A program made the position numbers and the translations under genes. The notes beneath the pieces are model-generated. The model had not been told where the DNA came from. It did no database searches and saw nothing but the letters and a program-made list of their open reading frames with translations. Below, piece after piece: positions 38,321 to 50,400 of a stretch of 64,000 nt of DNA (position 1 is the stretch's first letter; each line of letters starts with the position of its first letter). The stretch spans positions 38,561,743-38,625,742 of the forward strand of contig CM063283.1 in NCBI GenBank assembly GCA_032173965.1, written 5' to 3'. This DNA comes from Sitta carolinensis (Eukaryota; Chordata; Aves; Passeriformes; Sittidae).

Positions 38321-39638
38321 GTGACAAATCTAGAAGGGTTTTCTAAGGTCAGATTACCTGACTTTCTTACCCACTTGTTCCCCTTCACTGCAATCTTCTA
38401 AACTTACTATAACCAAAGCTCGATAGTTGAATGTTGTAAGATACATGATGTGGACACCACCTTAAATTGTTTCAGATTGCAAAATTTCACCAATGGTCCT
38501 CTAAAACTAAGTGTCTTGAAAATACAGGCTTAGGTATCTTACCTTTGGAAGTGAATATAAGACATTAGTTTCCTGACTGCTAGAACTATTCTTCTGCTTC
38601 ATGCGAGCACTGTCCCATGTGATTATTCACAGTCCGTTTGGCTTAACAATGGAGATAAATTCTGTCTGTAATTCATTGCAAAAATTTGATGGTATAATCT
38701 TTCTGCATCTAGTTCTCTAAACCCTCATGACCTAAAACATCAGGGGAGACAGAACCCACAAGAGGAAGAAAAGAAAAAAAGAAAAAGCAGAAGGCAATTC
38801 AAGAGGATAGACAATTATGGAAGCAATTGACTGGACAATGATTATGTGAGTCACATGTTCTTAGCTTAGTTTTCCAGGAGTCTCTATCATCCCCTCACTC
38901 TATTGGATACATTTTATAGTTGATAGGTAAAATTAAGATAACCGAAGTGTGCTCAGAAACAAGCTCACCCAAAGTCTTTTATGAATAGATTATCAAATCT
39001 TCATGTGCAGAAACAAGATGTATTTATACACGGCAATATAGCAGGCCACTAAACCATGCTGCAATTGGTCTTTTATGACTGTTTCTCAAGAAATAACATG
39101 AACATAATTGTGTGTGGTCATTTGTACCAATTTGGTATTGCATCATTCAATTGTCATGTGTAAGGCCCCAAACAAATCATTCAACAAGATTTTTAAGGTT
39201 TTATGGTTGTTAATATACTCTGAGTTACAGTGAAAAACATAGAAGCAATTTCTCAAGTTCCTTCTAAGAAAGGAAAAGGAGTGTGCTGAAATCTGCCTCA
39301 CCCAAAATCAGATCACCTCCAGATCTGTATAAAAAGTAACTGTTTTTTGCCCTTGCTTTATGTTACCCATTCTCCTGTTTGGATATTCAATTATTTATCA
39401 CTAATAGCATACAGTGTTCGATATTTTGACATAATTTAACATATTGTATGCTTAAATACTATTCCTTATAGAGGAAATGTGTGAATGGGTTGAAGAGTGA
39501 GTGGCAGCTTCAGACATGCATAATCTGTGAGGTGAATTAACAGTCTCAAATATGTATGATTGATTACTGTGCACAGGTTCCTTATTAATGTGGAAGATGC
39601 GCATGACTATAGTCTTTGTCATCTGCACATCACAATTT
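38321..39638. other. Unique noncoding stretch
   Basis: A+T-rich, with no gene or repeat recognised. Confidence 0.5.
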
Positions 39639-39643
39639 GATGT
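39639..39643. repeat. Left target-site duplication GATGT
   Basis: GATGT is repeated exactly at 41007-41011, directly outside the two ends of the LTR. Confidence 0.8.
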
Positions 39644-40794
39644 TGTTGTAGTTTGGAAAAAAATGAGTTTTTTTGAACTTCAGTAGTCAAACTAATGAGT
39701 GTTCAAGTTTAAAGACTGGCACTTGGTGTGGCCACTGAGGACAAGGATCTGTCTCTGAGAACACAAGGGGTTCAAAAGCAGAGGGCTCCCCGGAAAGCTC
39801 TCTCTTGGTTCCGGTCCCTGAGGACGGAGGGATCTCCCCTGCCCAGCGGCTGGCTGGGCGGGGGAGGGGAAGCCATGCGGCCTGGGTGAGGTAGGCTGGA
39901 ACCTTGGGCACAGAGGGGGAGAGGAAAAATCCTGCAGGATGGAAGGGTGGAGAGAGTACAAGAACCTTGAGAGGCGTCAGACAGCCTTCTTTTCCCTTTC
40001 CCCCCCCCCTCTCCCCCGGAGAGAGAGAGAGGTTGAGAAACCGTGTCCGTGATCTCCGTCACCTTGAAATTTGATATTAATAACTAGACAGCACGGCTGA
40101 AGGAGTATGGGGGGGGTGGCGCGAGAAGAGTGCCCAGCAGCAAAGATACTGTGAGAATTCTGGGAAACAAAGCCTAAGATTTTAACCCTTTTCGTAAATG
40201 ATGGAAACTTTATAAATGCTAATCTTCCTGAATTTGAAGAAGAAAGATAGAAAGAACTAAGCAGAGATGATGAAAGTTTGTGCAAGTAGAAGATTGTCAG
40301 AGAATGCTGAAAAGAATCTTAGGTGGGAGGAGATGATGGAGTGGCTTTTGGTTGGACTTTTTTGTATAGCCTGAATGGACTCATTTCTATAACACAGAGA
40401 CTGTATCTGGGGAGAGGCGTTGGCTTGGAGCCAAGAGTGGACAGTAGTGTGAACAGAGATGAGAGGAAGAGCTCTGTTCTCAAGGCCCCTCGGCCCCAGG
40501 GGGTAATACTGGGGGGGACTGGTGTCCCAAAATTTGAGAAGCTGTCGTTTTCTGGAACTAACCAAAGCATCTTTAAAAAGAAAAACCTTAGAAACAGTTC
40601 TGGTCTATGCACAGTGGTGAGAGCACTGGACATGGAGGAAGAGGCTACGATGTGGTGTAAGAAGGACTCTTATCTCTCTTCAATGAACTGAGTACTGATT
40701 ATTGGAAGGGTGGTAATAGACTAAAGATTAATTATCTAAAAGGTGGTAACGTGATGGGGAATTTTCAGTTTGTTTTATTAGGTTGAGAACTGGT

Positions 40795-40809
40795 GGGGGG
40801 GGGGGGGGG
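40795..40809. repeat. 15-G run inside the LTR
   Basis: An uninterrupted run of 15 G inside the LTR. It could vary in length between individuals and is prone to sequencing error. Confidence 0.8.
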
Positions 40810-40872
40810 AGGAAGAGTGTTTTTTTAAAGTTTCCATGTTCTTCTGTATGTGTCTTCTTTGCTATTATAAGT

Positions 40873-40878
40873 AATAAA
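40873..40878 (+). promoter_or_regulatory. LTR polyadenylation signal AATAAA
   Basis: AATAAA followed by GTTTTTTTC lies about 130 bp before the LTR end, as expected for R/U5. Confidence 0.65.
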
Positions 40879-41006
40879 GTTTTTTTCTTTTACTTTCTAA
40901 ATTAGAAACTGTTTTGCTCTGTTTTTAGTCACATCTCACAGCAGATACCAGGAACAGTATATCGTCATAGGGGCACTGGCCTTGTGCCAATGTCAAACCT
41001 TTGACA

Positions 41007-41011
41007 GATGT
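41007..41011. repeat. Right target-site duplication GATGT
   Basis: Exact partner of 39639-39643, right after ...TTTGACA. Confidence 0.8.
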
Positions 41012-42593
41012 TCAACATTCAATGAAAAAAATTCCATAATTTATATTAGTAGTGTTGTGTTATGGCCATTGGCTCCTGAACCTTCTTTCAAAGACCTTAT
41101 CTGAAAAGGAGAAGCTTGATTGGTTTTGGTAACTTTCCACACTTATCTGCCAAATAATGGTTTCCAAATAGAGACTTCTGGGTGCAGGTTATGCTGTAAG
41201 GCTATATCTGAAAGGATGTGGGAAACATGAATAAACTCATTTAATAAGAAGATAATAATAACTTCATTAATCTCTAAAGATAATGTCACAGACTAATAAC
41301 TGCTTTGATACTAGTGGCTGGAAAACATGATGGTTTTGAAAAGCAGTGTGATGGCAAAATTGAGGAATATTTATTCACCTTCAGAGTTACTTGATATCAC
41401 ATAATGCAAAATCTGAGAGTGGGTGGCATCATCCCCCACTAGAAAAAAATCTTTGCATTTCTAATTTGAATGAATACAACAGAGGAAGAAAAATCTTAGA
41501 TTTTGCAGCAGTGATAGATAATTATATTAATTCTTTATGTCTCATACTGTCAGACTGTTTAAAATTTAATAATCAGAAATGTAGATGAGCAGTCAAAGAC
41601 TATTATTCCTGTTCATCAATGGTGAACAGCCAATAAAATATATTCCAAAGTTACCAAGAGATTATTTTCTGTCTTCTTATGAAAGAAATACTTGTCATTT
41701 TCCAGTCTGTACTGAAACCAGTTCCAATTATTTAATAATCTTAATCAGAATAGTCTTGAGCAAGACTTTTTTTTGTCAGGCTAAATGTCAAGGCCAAAAC
41801 CAAACTACTGAATCCTTCTACTTTCAATTGGATGCACAGTGAGGGATGAACATACAAAAATGCAGAAATCATGTTTGAAAGTGAAAATTTATTCTGGGCT
41901 AGCTTTCTAAATATTCAAAATATAAACTGCATCATCTCTTTTAGGCATGTATAAAAGTACAGGTATCAGTAGATTTAGTGTTGTCAAGATTTGGAATAAG
42001 TCTTCAATTATATACTTTTCTCTTTTGACATGTACATTAAATGGGGACAGAGTGTTCATAAAAATTCTTTGTAAGGTTCTTTTCAGTGTAATTGTAATGT
42101 GGACTGAAGATAAGGAATGCTACATTGACAGAAGTAAAGACATCAATATCAACTAAAGTAAGGTGCAGAGCTATAGTTTAAAACTTGTTAAAAGCATTTT
42201 AAATTAAGGTGGTTTTGCCAATATATGAAGAGTAAATAAGTTTAGCACATCAGTCTCCTGTTAACATGCAGCAAGTTCTATGGCTATTCACTTTCATTTT
42301 ACTAGGAGCTGCAGTGTACACTTAACCAAAATAGAAGGTGTTACCAGTATTTGATAAACAGTATTTTGTGCAAAGTTTCTTCCTTTTCAAAAGCTCTCCA
42401 GGCGAAAAAGATACTGGTAATTTACTTTTATTGAAGCAGATCTCACTTGGGATTAAACATGTGTGAGCATGATGACTGAAGATAAATAAGGCCTCTGTGC
42501 CTCTTCTTTTTAAATCCAAAAAAAACATCTGTGATGAAAATTTTCATTCTCTGCCTCTCTAATTTGTATGGTTGGATGCATTTAAGGCATAAT
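41012..42593. other. Unique noncoding stretch
   Basis: No gene or repeat is recognised. Two partly open frames (41391-41842) look like chance. Confidence 0.5.
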
Positions 42594-42611
42594 TTCATAG
42601 AACCATAGAAT
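42594..42611 (-). mobile_element. Possible CR1 tail scrap
   Basis: TTCATAGAACCATAGAAT resembles two degenerate copies of the CR1 8-bp tail on the minus strand. It directly abuts copy 2 of the dispersed repeat. Very short, so weak. Confidence 0.35.
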
Positions 42612-42883
42612 TCAGTGCTTACTTTGTGGGTTTTTTTTTCTCCTGCTGCCCCATGCAGATGTCTTGTGGGTTTTGTTATTTTCATTATTGGAAAGGCTTC
42701 TATTTGTAACTTCATAAGGAGAAATAAACAGAAAACTGCCGTATCCCACTAAAGGATATAAAACTCAACAGATTCCTAGCTTGGATATACATGTTGAATG
42801 GTTTCTGATAGTCAGTAGATTCTACATCTCCTGGTAAAAATCATGCAATTACAAAATATATAATATTTTCAACCTTATTTTTG
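42612..42883. repeat. Unnamed dispersed repeat, copy 2
   Basis: Direct-orientation partner of 33501-33761. It differs by scattered substitutions and small indels, for example a T-run expansion after GTGGG, and an insertion near GATAGTCAGTAGATTC. AATAAA lies near 42724. Begins at the same first base as copy 1 and loses similarity after 'TTATTTTTG'. Function and family are unknown. Confidence 0.8.
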
Positions 42884-43900
42884 AGTATTTGAGTAGTTTA
42901 TATGGAGTATTTTTGCTTCTCAGTGACAATAAGTTTATTTTCAATTTTCTTATGTTCCTACTGCCAGTTACACATTTTCTCAGGGGCAACTAGTCTCAGC
43001 TTCAACATTATTCAGCTCCCATTTCACAACCTGTCAAATATCTACTCAGGCAGAAAAAAAACAACCCCTATGTAGTCTCTGTAAACTGAAAATTAGCTTG
43101 CTCATAGTTATGTCTCCTCATGGGAATTATCAATACACTGATTGCTGAAAAGGCTGCCAGCACTAACTGAAGTATTCAATGATCACTGCGAAAAAAATAA
43201 ACAACGAAAAAACAGGTAGTGCCAGTAGCCTCTACTTCGTAGGAGCTCAGTAAATCTTGCCTTTGTTCATGCTCAATTCACACTGGCTTCTCAATCACTT
43301 ATCTTTTTAATCTAATTATGAAACCAGTAATCAAGTGCTTGAGTCCTGTATTTTGAAGCCACAAGACAGGATTACTTTCAGTTAACTTTCAGCATTTACA
43401 ATGTAGCTTTCCACATATGAGGTAGTTATCCTAAGCTTCCTTTTTACAGCAGACAGTTAATCACTTAGTGATATGATTCATCTGACCTATGTTAGACATC
43501 AGTTTTAGGATAAATCTACAGCTGCTCATATTAATCCAATCTAATGTGACTTTATCATAGAGCAGTAAGAATATTAGAGACTTAGAAATAAATGTAAATA
43601 TTCCTAATTTTTTTTTTTCTTCAAGCCTCCTTTGATGAAACACAGAAAATTAGAACTTTTAATGTCTTTTCTGACAGAATATGCTAATTACAGAAAGCTG
43701 CATAGATCAGACTCTCTGGGTTAATCAGGTTTCTCCATGTGCTGTGGAATCCAGTGACTATTAAAGATTTTTAATTTCTGCTCAACTTACTCCTATTAAT
43801 AAATATAAAAATATTATTAAGAAGAATTTATTTCCTGGATTATTTTAAACGACAGATTCAATATACTCAAGTATAACATTCAGTTATAGCTAACCTTCCT
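42884..43900. other. Unique noncoding stretch
   Basis: No gene is recognised. A short A-rich patch occurs at about 43190-43210. Confidence 0.5.
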
Positions 43901-43958
43901 TCTGAGTGGTTTGACTTGATGATCTGACCTCTTAATCAAGGATTTTATGATTCTGATG
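43901..43958 (+). mobile_element. CR1 3' tail fragment, plus strand
   Basis: GTTTGACTTGATGATCTGACC is shortened here to its key words: TTGACTTGATGATCT, then GACCTCTTAATC, then ATTTTATGATTCTGAT. This is the order of a CR1 3' end (TGGACTTGATGATCT..AGGTC..ATTCTATGATTCT). Only about 58 bp survive. Confidence 0.55.
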
Positions 43959-45426
43959 AGTTGACGTCTATGTCTCTTAAATATTAATGTCGACAATTTA
44001 TAGAACTGAAGAATTTTTTCCACCAATGTCTTAAAACAGTAATTCGATGCTCCAGTGAACTAACTGTATTAATATGGCAGTAGTATTTTCTTGTGACTCT
44101 GCACTAAATCTGAGATTTCTTTTTAGTAAAGAAAATTATATCACATATCAACTCAATTTAAAGAAATGGAAGCAAAACATTAAATTGGTATTCAGCTAAA
44201 CAGCGATGCAATTTGTGTAGGATTAGGTATCAATTGAAATGTGTTATGATACAACACATGCGCATTATCTGACCCTTGCTTTCTAATAGTAATTTTCATA
44301 ACTATTAAAATATTTTTCTTATAAGTTTCCTGATTCAGCTGTATATACAGCAGTCAGAAATACTGTTCCATGTGGGAAATTATGGGCTGCTACAAATGGT
44401 GTAAAGAGCTTCATGATGCCATATTTTTTCCAACATGGTAAAGGAGGGATGGGTATAGGTCAGTAAATACTATCACTTTCTTAAGACTCACACCTATAAG
44501 GAGTTTTAAACAGATGTCCAGCCTACTCTTGCCAATCCATGCTAAAAGTCAGACCATTGAATTTACTGTTTATCCTTGGGACATTGATGTCTAAAGACAA
44601 CGGTTTTCCCCAACACTATTTGTCTAATGGTCTGTTCCTGTGTCTGTCTGTTTGCAGCTGGTCCTCAAAGACTTAGGAGGTGACCAATTGAGCTTCTTTC
44701 ATTGTGCAATAATCTAGGGAAAAAATAAACACATGATCTCATCAATAAGTTCTAAAATAAAAAGAAGTCTACAGAGATCACTGTTACTCGCCTGTCTTGA
44801 GACAGGGCATGGAGAGACAGTTGACCTGCATGTAGGACTCCAAAATAAATATCATGGATGTGATTCTCTGGAAATCCATATCCAAAATACAGTAAGATGA
44901 AGTGGACCTTAAGGTATATTTTTCTCCAACATAATTGCTGTTGGGCTAATTTTTAGTGCTTGTTACACAGAATATTAGATTTTGTAGGACTCCTATTGAA
45001 TATTCAGCTATTATATCTGTATAAGGATACCAGGCATTCTGCTCCATCCTCCAAACCTTATAAATTATATATTTCATTTATGTATAAATGACATAGTAGA
45101 TTCTATGTATAAATGATACAACACAGAATCTGACCTTATTTTCTATCTGTAAGTAGAAATTGTCTTGCTTAACTCTTTAAGATTCTTCCAGTTTTCTTCA
45201 GCTTTCTGTGGAAAGTATAAGGCAAGATTCTGCGGGGAAAACTCACCACATATTACTGGTAATTGTATATATGGAAGAGAAGAGAGTGGTGTTTGCACAG
45301 GAAGTCTTAACAGCAGAATTTTTTAGCTTGTATATTTGAATTTGTAAATAAAAGTTTATAAACAAGACAAATTCAAAATAAAGCCTCAACATAATTTGTC
45401 ACATGGGGTAAAAATACCAGAAGAAT

Positions 45427-45463
45427 TACTGTTAATTTAGTTAATCACTGTTAATTTAGTCAG
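45427..45463. repeat. Short tandem duplication
   Basis: The 14-bp phrase ACTGTTAATTTAGT occurs twice, separated by a few bases. Confidence 0.75.
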
Positions 45464-47405
45464 TTATAAACTGCATAACTTCCCAAGGTTTGTAAGGTTT
45501 GTGTAGATATTACACATTCAGTATTTTGGCAGTATGACTTCTGTGAGGGCTTTGCTACTGGTTGGCCAGAAGAGTCAAAGGTGTTTGCATGAAAACAGTC
45601 TAGCAGTTAAACCTGAATGAATTTTGGCTGAGGCACACAATTATTTTTATGCAAGGAAGAAAACCCCAGCCAAAAATCTGGAGAGGTCACAAGAACAGTA
45701 AAAAAATCTAACTTTCAGTTCTCATTCCATGGCAAAGAAGAGAATACAACTTTACAAAAATAATCTCTCACTGCTTCTTCCCTCACTGCAGACTCTGGCT
45801 GTAAAATTCTGGGATAAAAGGGTTAAAAGATTTTAATTTTTTCTTAAAATGTCAGCATGTTCTATATTTCTTCCTAGAAATACTTTCTTTAGAAGAAAAA
45901 GTAGTTCTGTAGACTGAGCAAAATTTTATTTGAACATTCAGCAAAGTAAATGATTACTTTGGATAACGTTTTATAATGATAAGATGTCAGCTAATAGACT
46001 TGATTAAAACTGAGTCAGCAAATAGTTTTCCTATTTCTTTACAGGCTCAAGTGAGTAGAAATGGCTATAAAATGCTGAGAATGGACAGCAAAAATGTGTC
46101 TATTTTTGTCAGTGTGTAAAATTCTAAGTCAGGAAGAAGTACATCATTCCTTATGAGGTGAGTTGCTATCATTGCTTATAATGAGATAAAAGATTGTTTC
46201 AAAAATAATTACTGTCTCATAAATAACAGAAAATGCCTAAATTGGTATAGCTACCCTCAAACTAACTCTGCCTTCTTTCCCCAAAAAGAAAAGGGCAAAA
46301 CAATTGTGCATCTCTATATATTTGAATTGATTGTATTTATGAGATAATTGAAAGTCTAATATTTTTCTTGCTAATGAGATCCAGTTATTTGAACTTCAGA
46401 TTCAACACCAACTTGTTTAGCATCTTATTTTGTCATCTATAAACACGTTAGAAACCTTTATAAGGGAAATAAAAATTTGAATACTCATGAAACACACTCA
46501 CTTCAGGCAAGACGAGCTTTCTTTTCTTTATGTATCATTGTCTAAGAGTCTGATCTAGGTTGGACCCCCTCAGTACTTGCAATAATGTATTTTGTTCCAC
46601 TGTATTTATTTCCAAAGATATATTCACTGCAGTTCCTAATGCGTTGTTTCATATGTTCTACTGTCTTCATGTATTTTAATGTTATATAGCACTTGTAATG
46701 CCTTTTCTTTCTCCCCACACAATTAGCTTTGCAGTGAAACAAGAACTGAAAAGATATCTTTTGATCACAGATGTTTCTCTCTACTGGACTGAAAGGAAGT
46801 AGTATTAAAATTTATTGTGAATAACCGAAATATTCCATTCTAAATTATACCATATCCAGAATAAGTAAAAAGAAGTTAGATTATCTGGAACAAGAACTTT
46901 GTATGTAGTTTGATAGATTGTTTCACAGCAGGAAAAAAAAATTTGCATGTGGAACACGCAGAAGGGAGGAAAGTAGTAAGGAGTTAGGCTGTATTTTAGC
47001 TGCAGAATCTCTTTATTATACTTCAAATAATGATATCTTTTAAAAAGAACTAGAAGTTATCCACACACATTTAAAACTTATGAAGCCTCTTGGTTTTGAG
47101 TATAGAATTTAAGATCAAATTATCCTCCATTAATGATTGCTTTGGTTTCTTCATTTGCACACAATGGACATTTGACACAATTACTTGACATCACTTCAGC
47201 TTATTGTTAAAATGGAATTCTGACATACAGCTGCATATTGTAAAATTATTTTGCTATTTCTCTCTTTTCATAACATCAAAAGTGAAAATTAAAAATGGAA
47301 AATCTTATCTCTCACAGTAGAAATTTATTTAGAGGAAAAAAGTTATTTTGTCCATTTTCAGTAATTTCAGCAGATGCTGAAAGCATTTTAACAAAGAAAT
47401 CAGGT

Positions 47406-47488
47406 TTATGACATCCAAATACAGAAGCTAAAGCCCTGGCCTCCTTTTATGACATCCAAATATGGAGAATAAAATCCTGACTTCCTTA
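47406..47488. repeat. 41-bp tandem duplication, diverged
   Basis: TTATGACATCCAAATA starts both units at 47406 and 47447. After it the units share 'AGAA..TAAA..CCTGGC/CCTGAC..TTCC' with several substitutions, which points to an old local duplication. Confidence 0.8.
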
Positions 47489-50400
47489 TCATAAGTAAAT
47501 TTTTCACTTAGTTAGGTATTATTTTCCACATGTTCTAAAAGATTTTGCGAGTGAAGAAAGAAAACTTCCAAAGGGAATAAAGGAAGGAATTAACAAATAC
47601 TCTGATTCAAAACATAAACAGGTATAAGATAGAAATACAATACTATTAGTAAAAATTATTTTTTCTAAGCACTCTTAAGGTGTAAGTATTGCCAAATCTG
47701 CTAGAAATGCCAGATGTTATGTGGTGCTTATTGTGCTCTTAAGGCATGCTCGTAAAAACAAACAACTCAATTAACACAAACTCTTATTTGTTCTAATTCC
47801 TGCTCGATAGATACTGGTGTTTTTAACTGTCAGTTCAAAAAGTACTTCCCTGCTGTCACACAAAGAAAGGGTGATGTCTCCTAACATAAAAGTGAATGTC
47901 TGAAAATGTTGCTGCTATATTGTAAAGAGTTTCTTATTTGGATTTTTCATAGTTCTAAAAAGAGTTTGTTGCCATATTAGCTCTTTTGGCCATTTTGGCA
48001 GAACCCAAATGATTACATGATCTATGCCAGAAGAAAACAAACCAAAGAAAGGACATGAAAGTTGAATCAGCAAGAATACACACTTTTTTTACCTTTTTTC
48101 TTCTTTTTTTTCTTTTTTTAAGCTACTGCTGTTATATTAAGCAGACCTGGGAATGTTCCTGTGCAGAGGCTAATTGGCAGAGAACAGTCCATATCAAGGT
48201 AATACACTTTGTCCGCTTCCACACCATGATATCTGTATGCAAAGACCTATTGGTCCCTACCTAATTAATACCAGGGTGTTCCTGAGAATTGTTCAGGAGG
48301 GTGATAGAGTGATAGTTGTCAGATGATAAATGTTTCTTAGGAAAAGGTCAAAATATACAATTTACGTGTCTCAAAAAATAATTTTTTCAACAAAGCAATA
48401 TTATTTGTTTCTATCAATGAACATGTAGGACTTTTGTTTCATGGACCCAAATGGTGTAGGTATGCTGACAGAAAATTTTAATATAGTCTATGTTGCATCT
48501 AATAGCAAAGACAGTACACAGAAAACCTACTCTGCAACAACAAAGCTAAAACCCTTGCACTGGAGGGATTGTAAGTGGCAATGTGCCTTTTCCATGGATT
48601 TTTTTTAGAAAGGTTTATTTCTCTTGTCTACTATCAGAAGTTTTCAGACTAGCAGCATGGGGGGAAGCAGTGTGTGGCAGTACCAGTGCCAAGAAAAGTG
48701 AAACAAGGCCAAGATCTAGCAGACAGTGTGAGATATTTCCTGCCAAGCAGAGAATCTTGCAAAGCTAACTCATGGCTGTCTTCCTACTTATCCAGCACCA
48801 GAGGATACCAATGACTAGGACTGATGGAAATCTAATAAAAAAGCCTGAAATACACAGTTAACATGGCAGTCAGTGCACTGATAAAACAAAAGGGATGCAA
48901 AGGCACTGGATGGCATGGGATGCTGGTTCACAGGAAAAAGCCCACAGTGGTGACTATGCACCAAATTTCCAACAGATGTCTCAGAAATAAGGTAAATCTA
49001 AACTGTATCCTGTAAATTCTCCAGCTTTCCCAATCCCTCAGCTATCCATTAATTTTCAGGGAAAAGTGAATACCACATCAAATCTTGAAGATATGCTCTC
49101 ATGTATTGTAAGCATGATTCCACTGCTCCAGCTAAAATAATTTGTAACATAACAAAATAAACATAAACAAAACCACTTTTTCCAATTCACATTTTCTGTG
49201 AAATGAAAGAGATTAAAAATGCAGTCTTCTTTTGGGTTTTCACAAAGCATGCTAAAATATCAAGATTTTTCTGTTTACCAACCACAAGTTTTCTTCTAAT
49301 TCATCTTAATTCAAAAAAGCATAACTATCTAATGCACGTCTTCTGTGTTTCTCGGGTATCATCACAAACCTCTATATAATTAATCTTTGATTTAAAAGAA
49401 CTTTCATAAAATCTTAGCAATATAAATACATCCTTATACTTCATGAAAAGTTCTTATATGCTGACTAACAAGGCAAAATATTGTGGCTACCTAGTGCTCT
49501 AAGTATCTAAATATTTTCTATAGCAATCCCCTTATGAGAGCTAAGTATGTGACCGGGGAGAGGAAATGAACTTGTGTGGTTGCAGCTCACAGCTGACATA
49601 CACAGAGAGATCACTGAAGTCTGCAAAATATTTAAAAATATTGTGTGCAAAGAAGATCTGTGTTAGCCCTTCATCAGGACTAGGGTAATGAAAGATGTGT
49701 AACATTTTCTTTCTTTTCTGTGATATAGGTTTACGTCCAGAAAAATATTTTTATTTTATTGCCTCTCCAAAGGTAAATTAACCACGGTATGAAACTTAGG
49801 AAAATATATTCTACTAATATTGTTTTTCTGTAAGCAGAAAATTATCACTTAAAACTATTTACATTTGTTCTGACTTGATCTTAAAAACAAAATTACTTTT
49901 TTTTTTTTTTTTTTCAGTGCTTACTGCTACAATCATACATCAATATTAAGGGAGAAAAAAAGGGATTACTATTCTGCTTATTCAGGTAGGAAATAGGGTC
50001 ATCTTGGACTAGCGCCAGTGACTTCTGTCTATCATCCCTGCTGTTAATGCTAATATTAGAGTTGCAATTATTGTATAACATCCATTGAAATTATTCCATG
50101 AAAACAATTTCATACCAGCTTAACTACCACCTGGATTCTCCTGACAGAATTTTTTAAATGGTAAACAAGGAAAAGAATTTTAAAACAAATAAACCCATCA
50201 TATAGTCTGCATTCAATTAAGGAATACTTGAGGGATTAAGAAAGTCCTTGAGTGAGTAAAACACAGAAATAAAGCTGTTCCTTGTGCATGACTATGTACC
50301 TCTGGTCATTGTTTTATTCTATATTTTGATCAAAATACAATAATAGTCTAGGGCAGATGAAGACTTGATATGATATGGATCTCTTAGAGTCCGAGTCTTC

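Larger units (their letters stand above)
39644..41006 (+). mobile_element. Solo ERVL-like LTR, 1363 bp, with 5-bp TSD
   Basis: The element starts TGTTGTAGTTTGG and ends CCTTTGACA, so the termini are canonical TG..CA, and is flanked by the perfect 5-bp duplication GATGT. The interior matches my memory of a songbird LTR (TguLTR5-like): 'AACTAAGCAGAGATGATGAAAG', shortened, 'GGAGAGGCGTTGGCTTGGAG', 'GAGCACTGGACATGGAGGAAG' and 'TTTAGTCACATCTCACAGCA'. It is unusually long for an LTR, with a GC-rich first third holding C- and G-runs, and a 15-G run at 40795-40809. AATAAA at 40873-40878 fixes the plus orientation. No gag/pol/env sequence is attached, so it is a solo LTR left by recombination. Frames of 74-122 codons on both strands inside it are not genes. 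The 5-bp duplication fits ERVL; the family name is from memory. Confidence 0.88.

Noticed and set aside
38019..38327. 102-codon minus-strand frame that looks protein-like
   Set aside because: The plus strand carries a TATA box, AATAAA and a CACA end with LTR spacing; the frame is most likely its antisense shadow.
39687..40691. Eight frames of 74-122 codons on both strands
   Set aside because: They lie inside the 39644-41006 LTR, whose ends and target duplication are clear.
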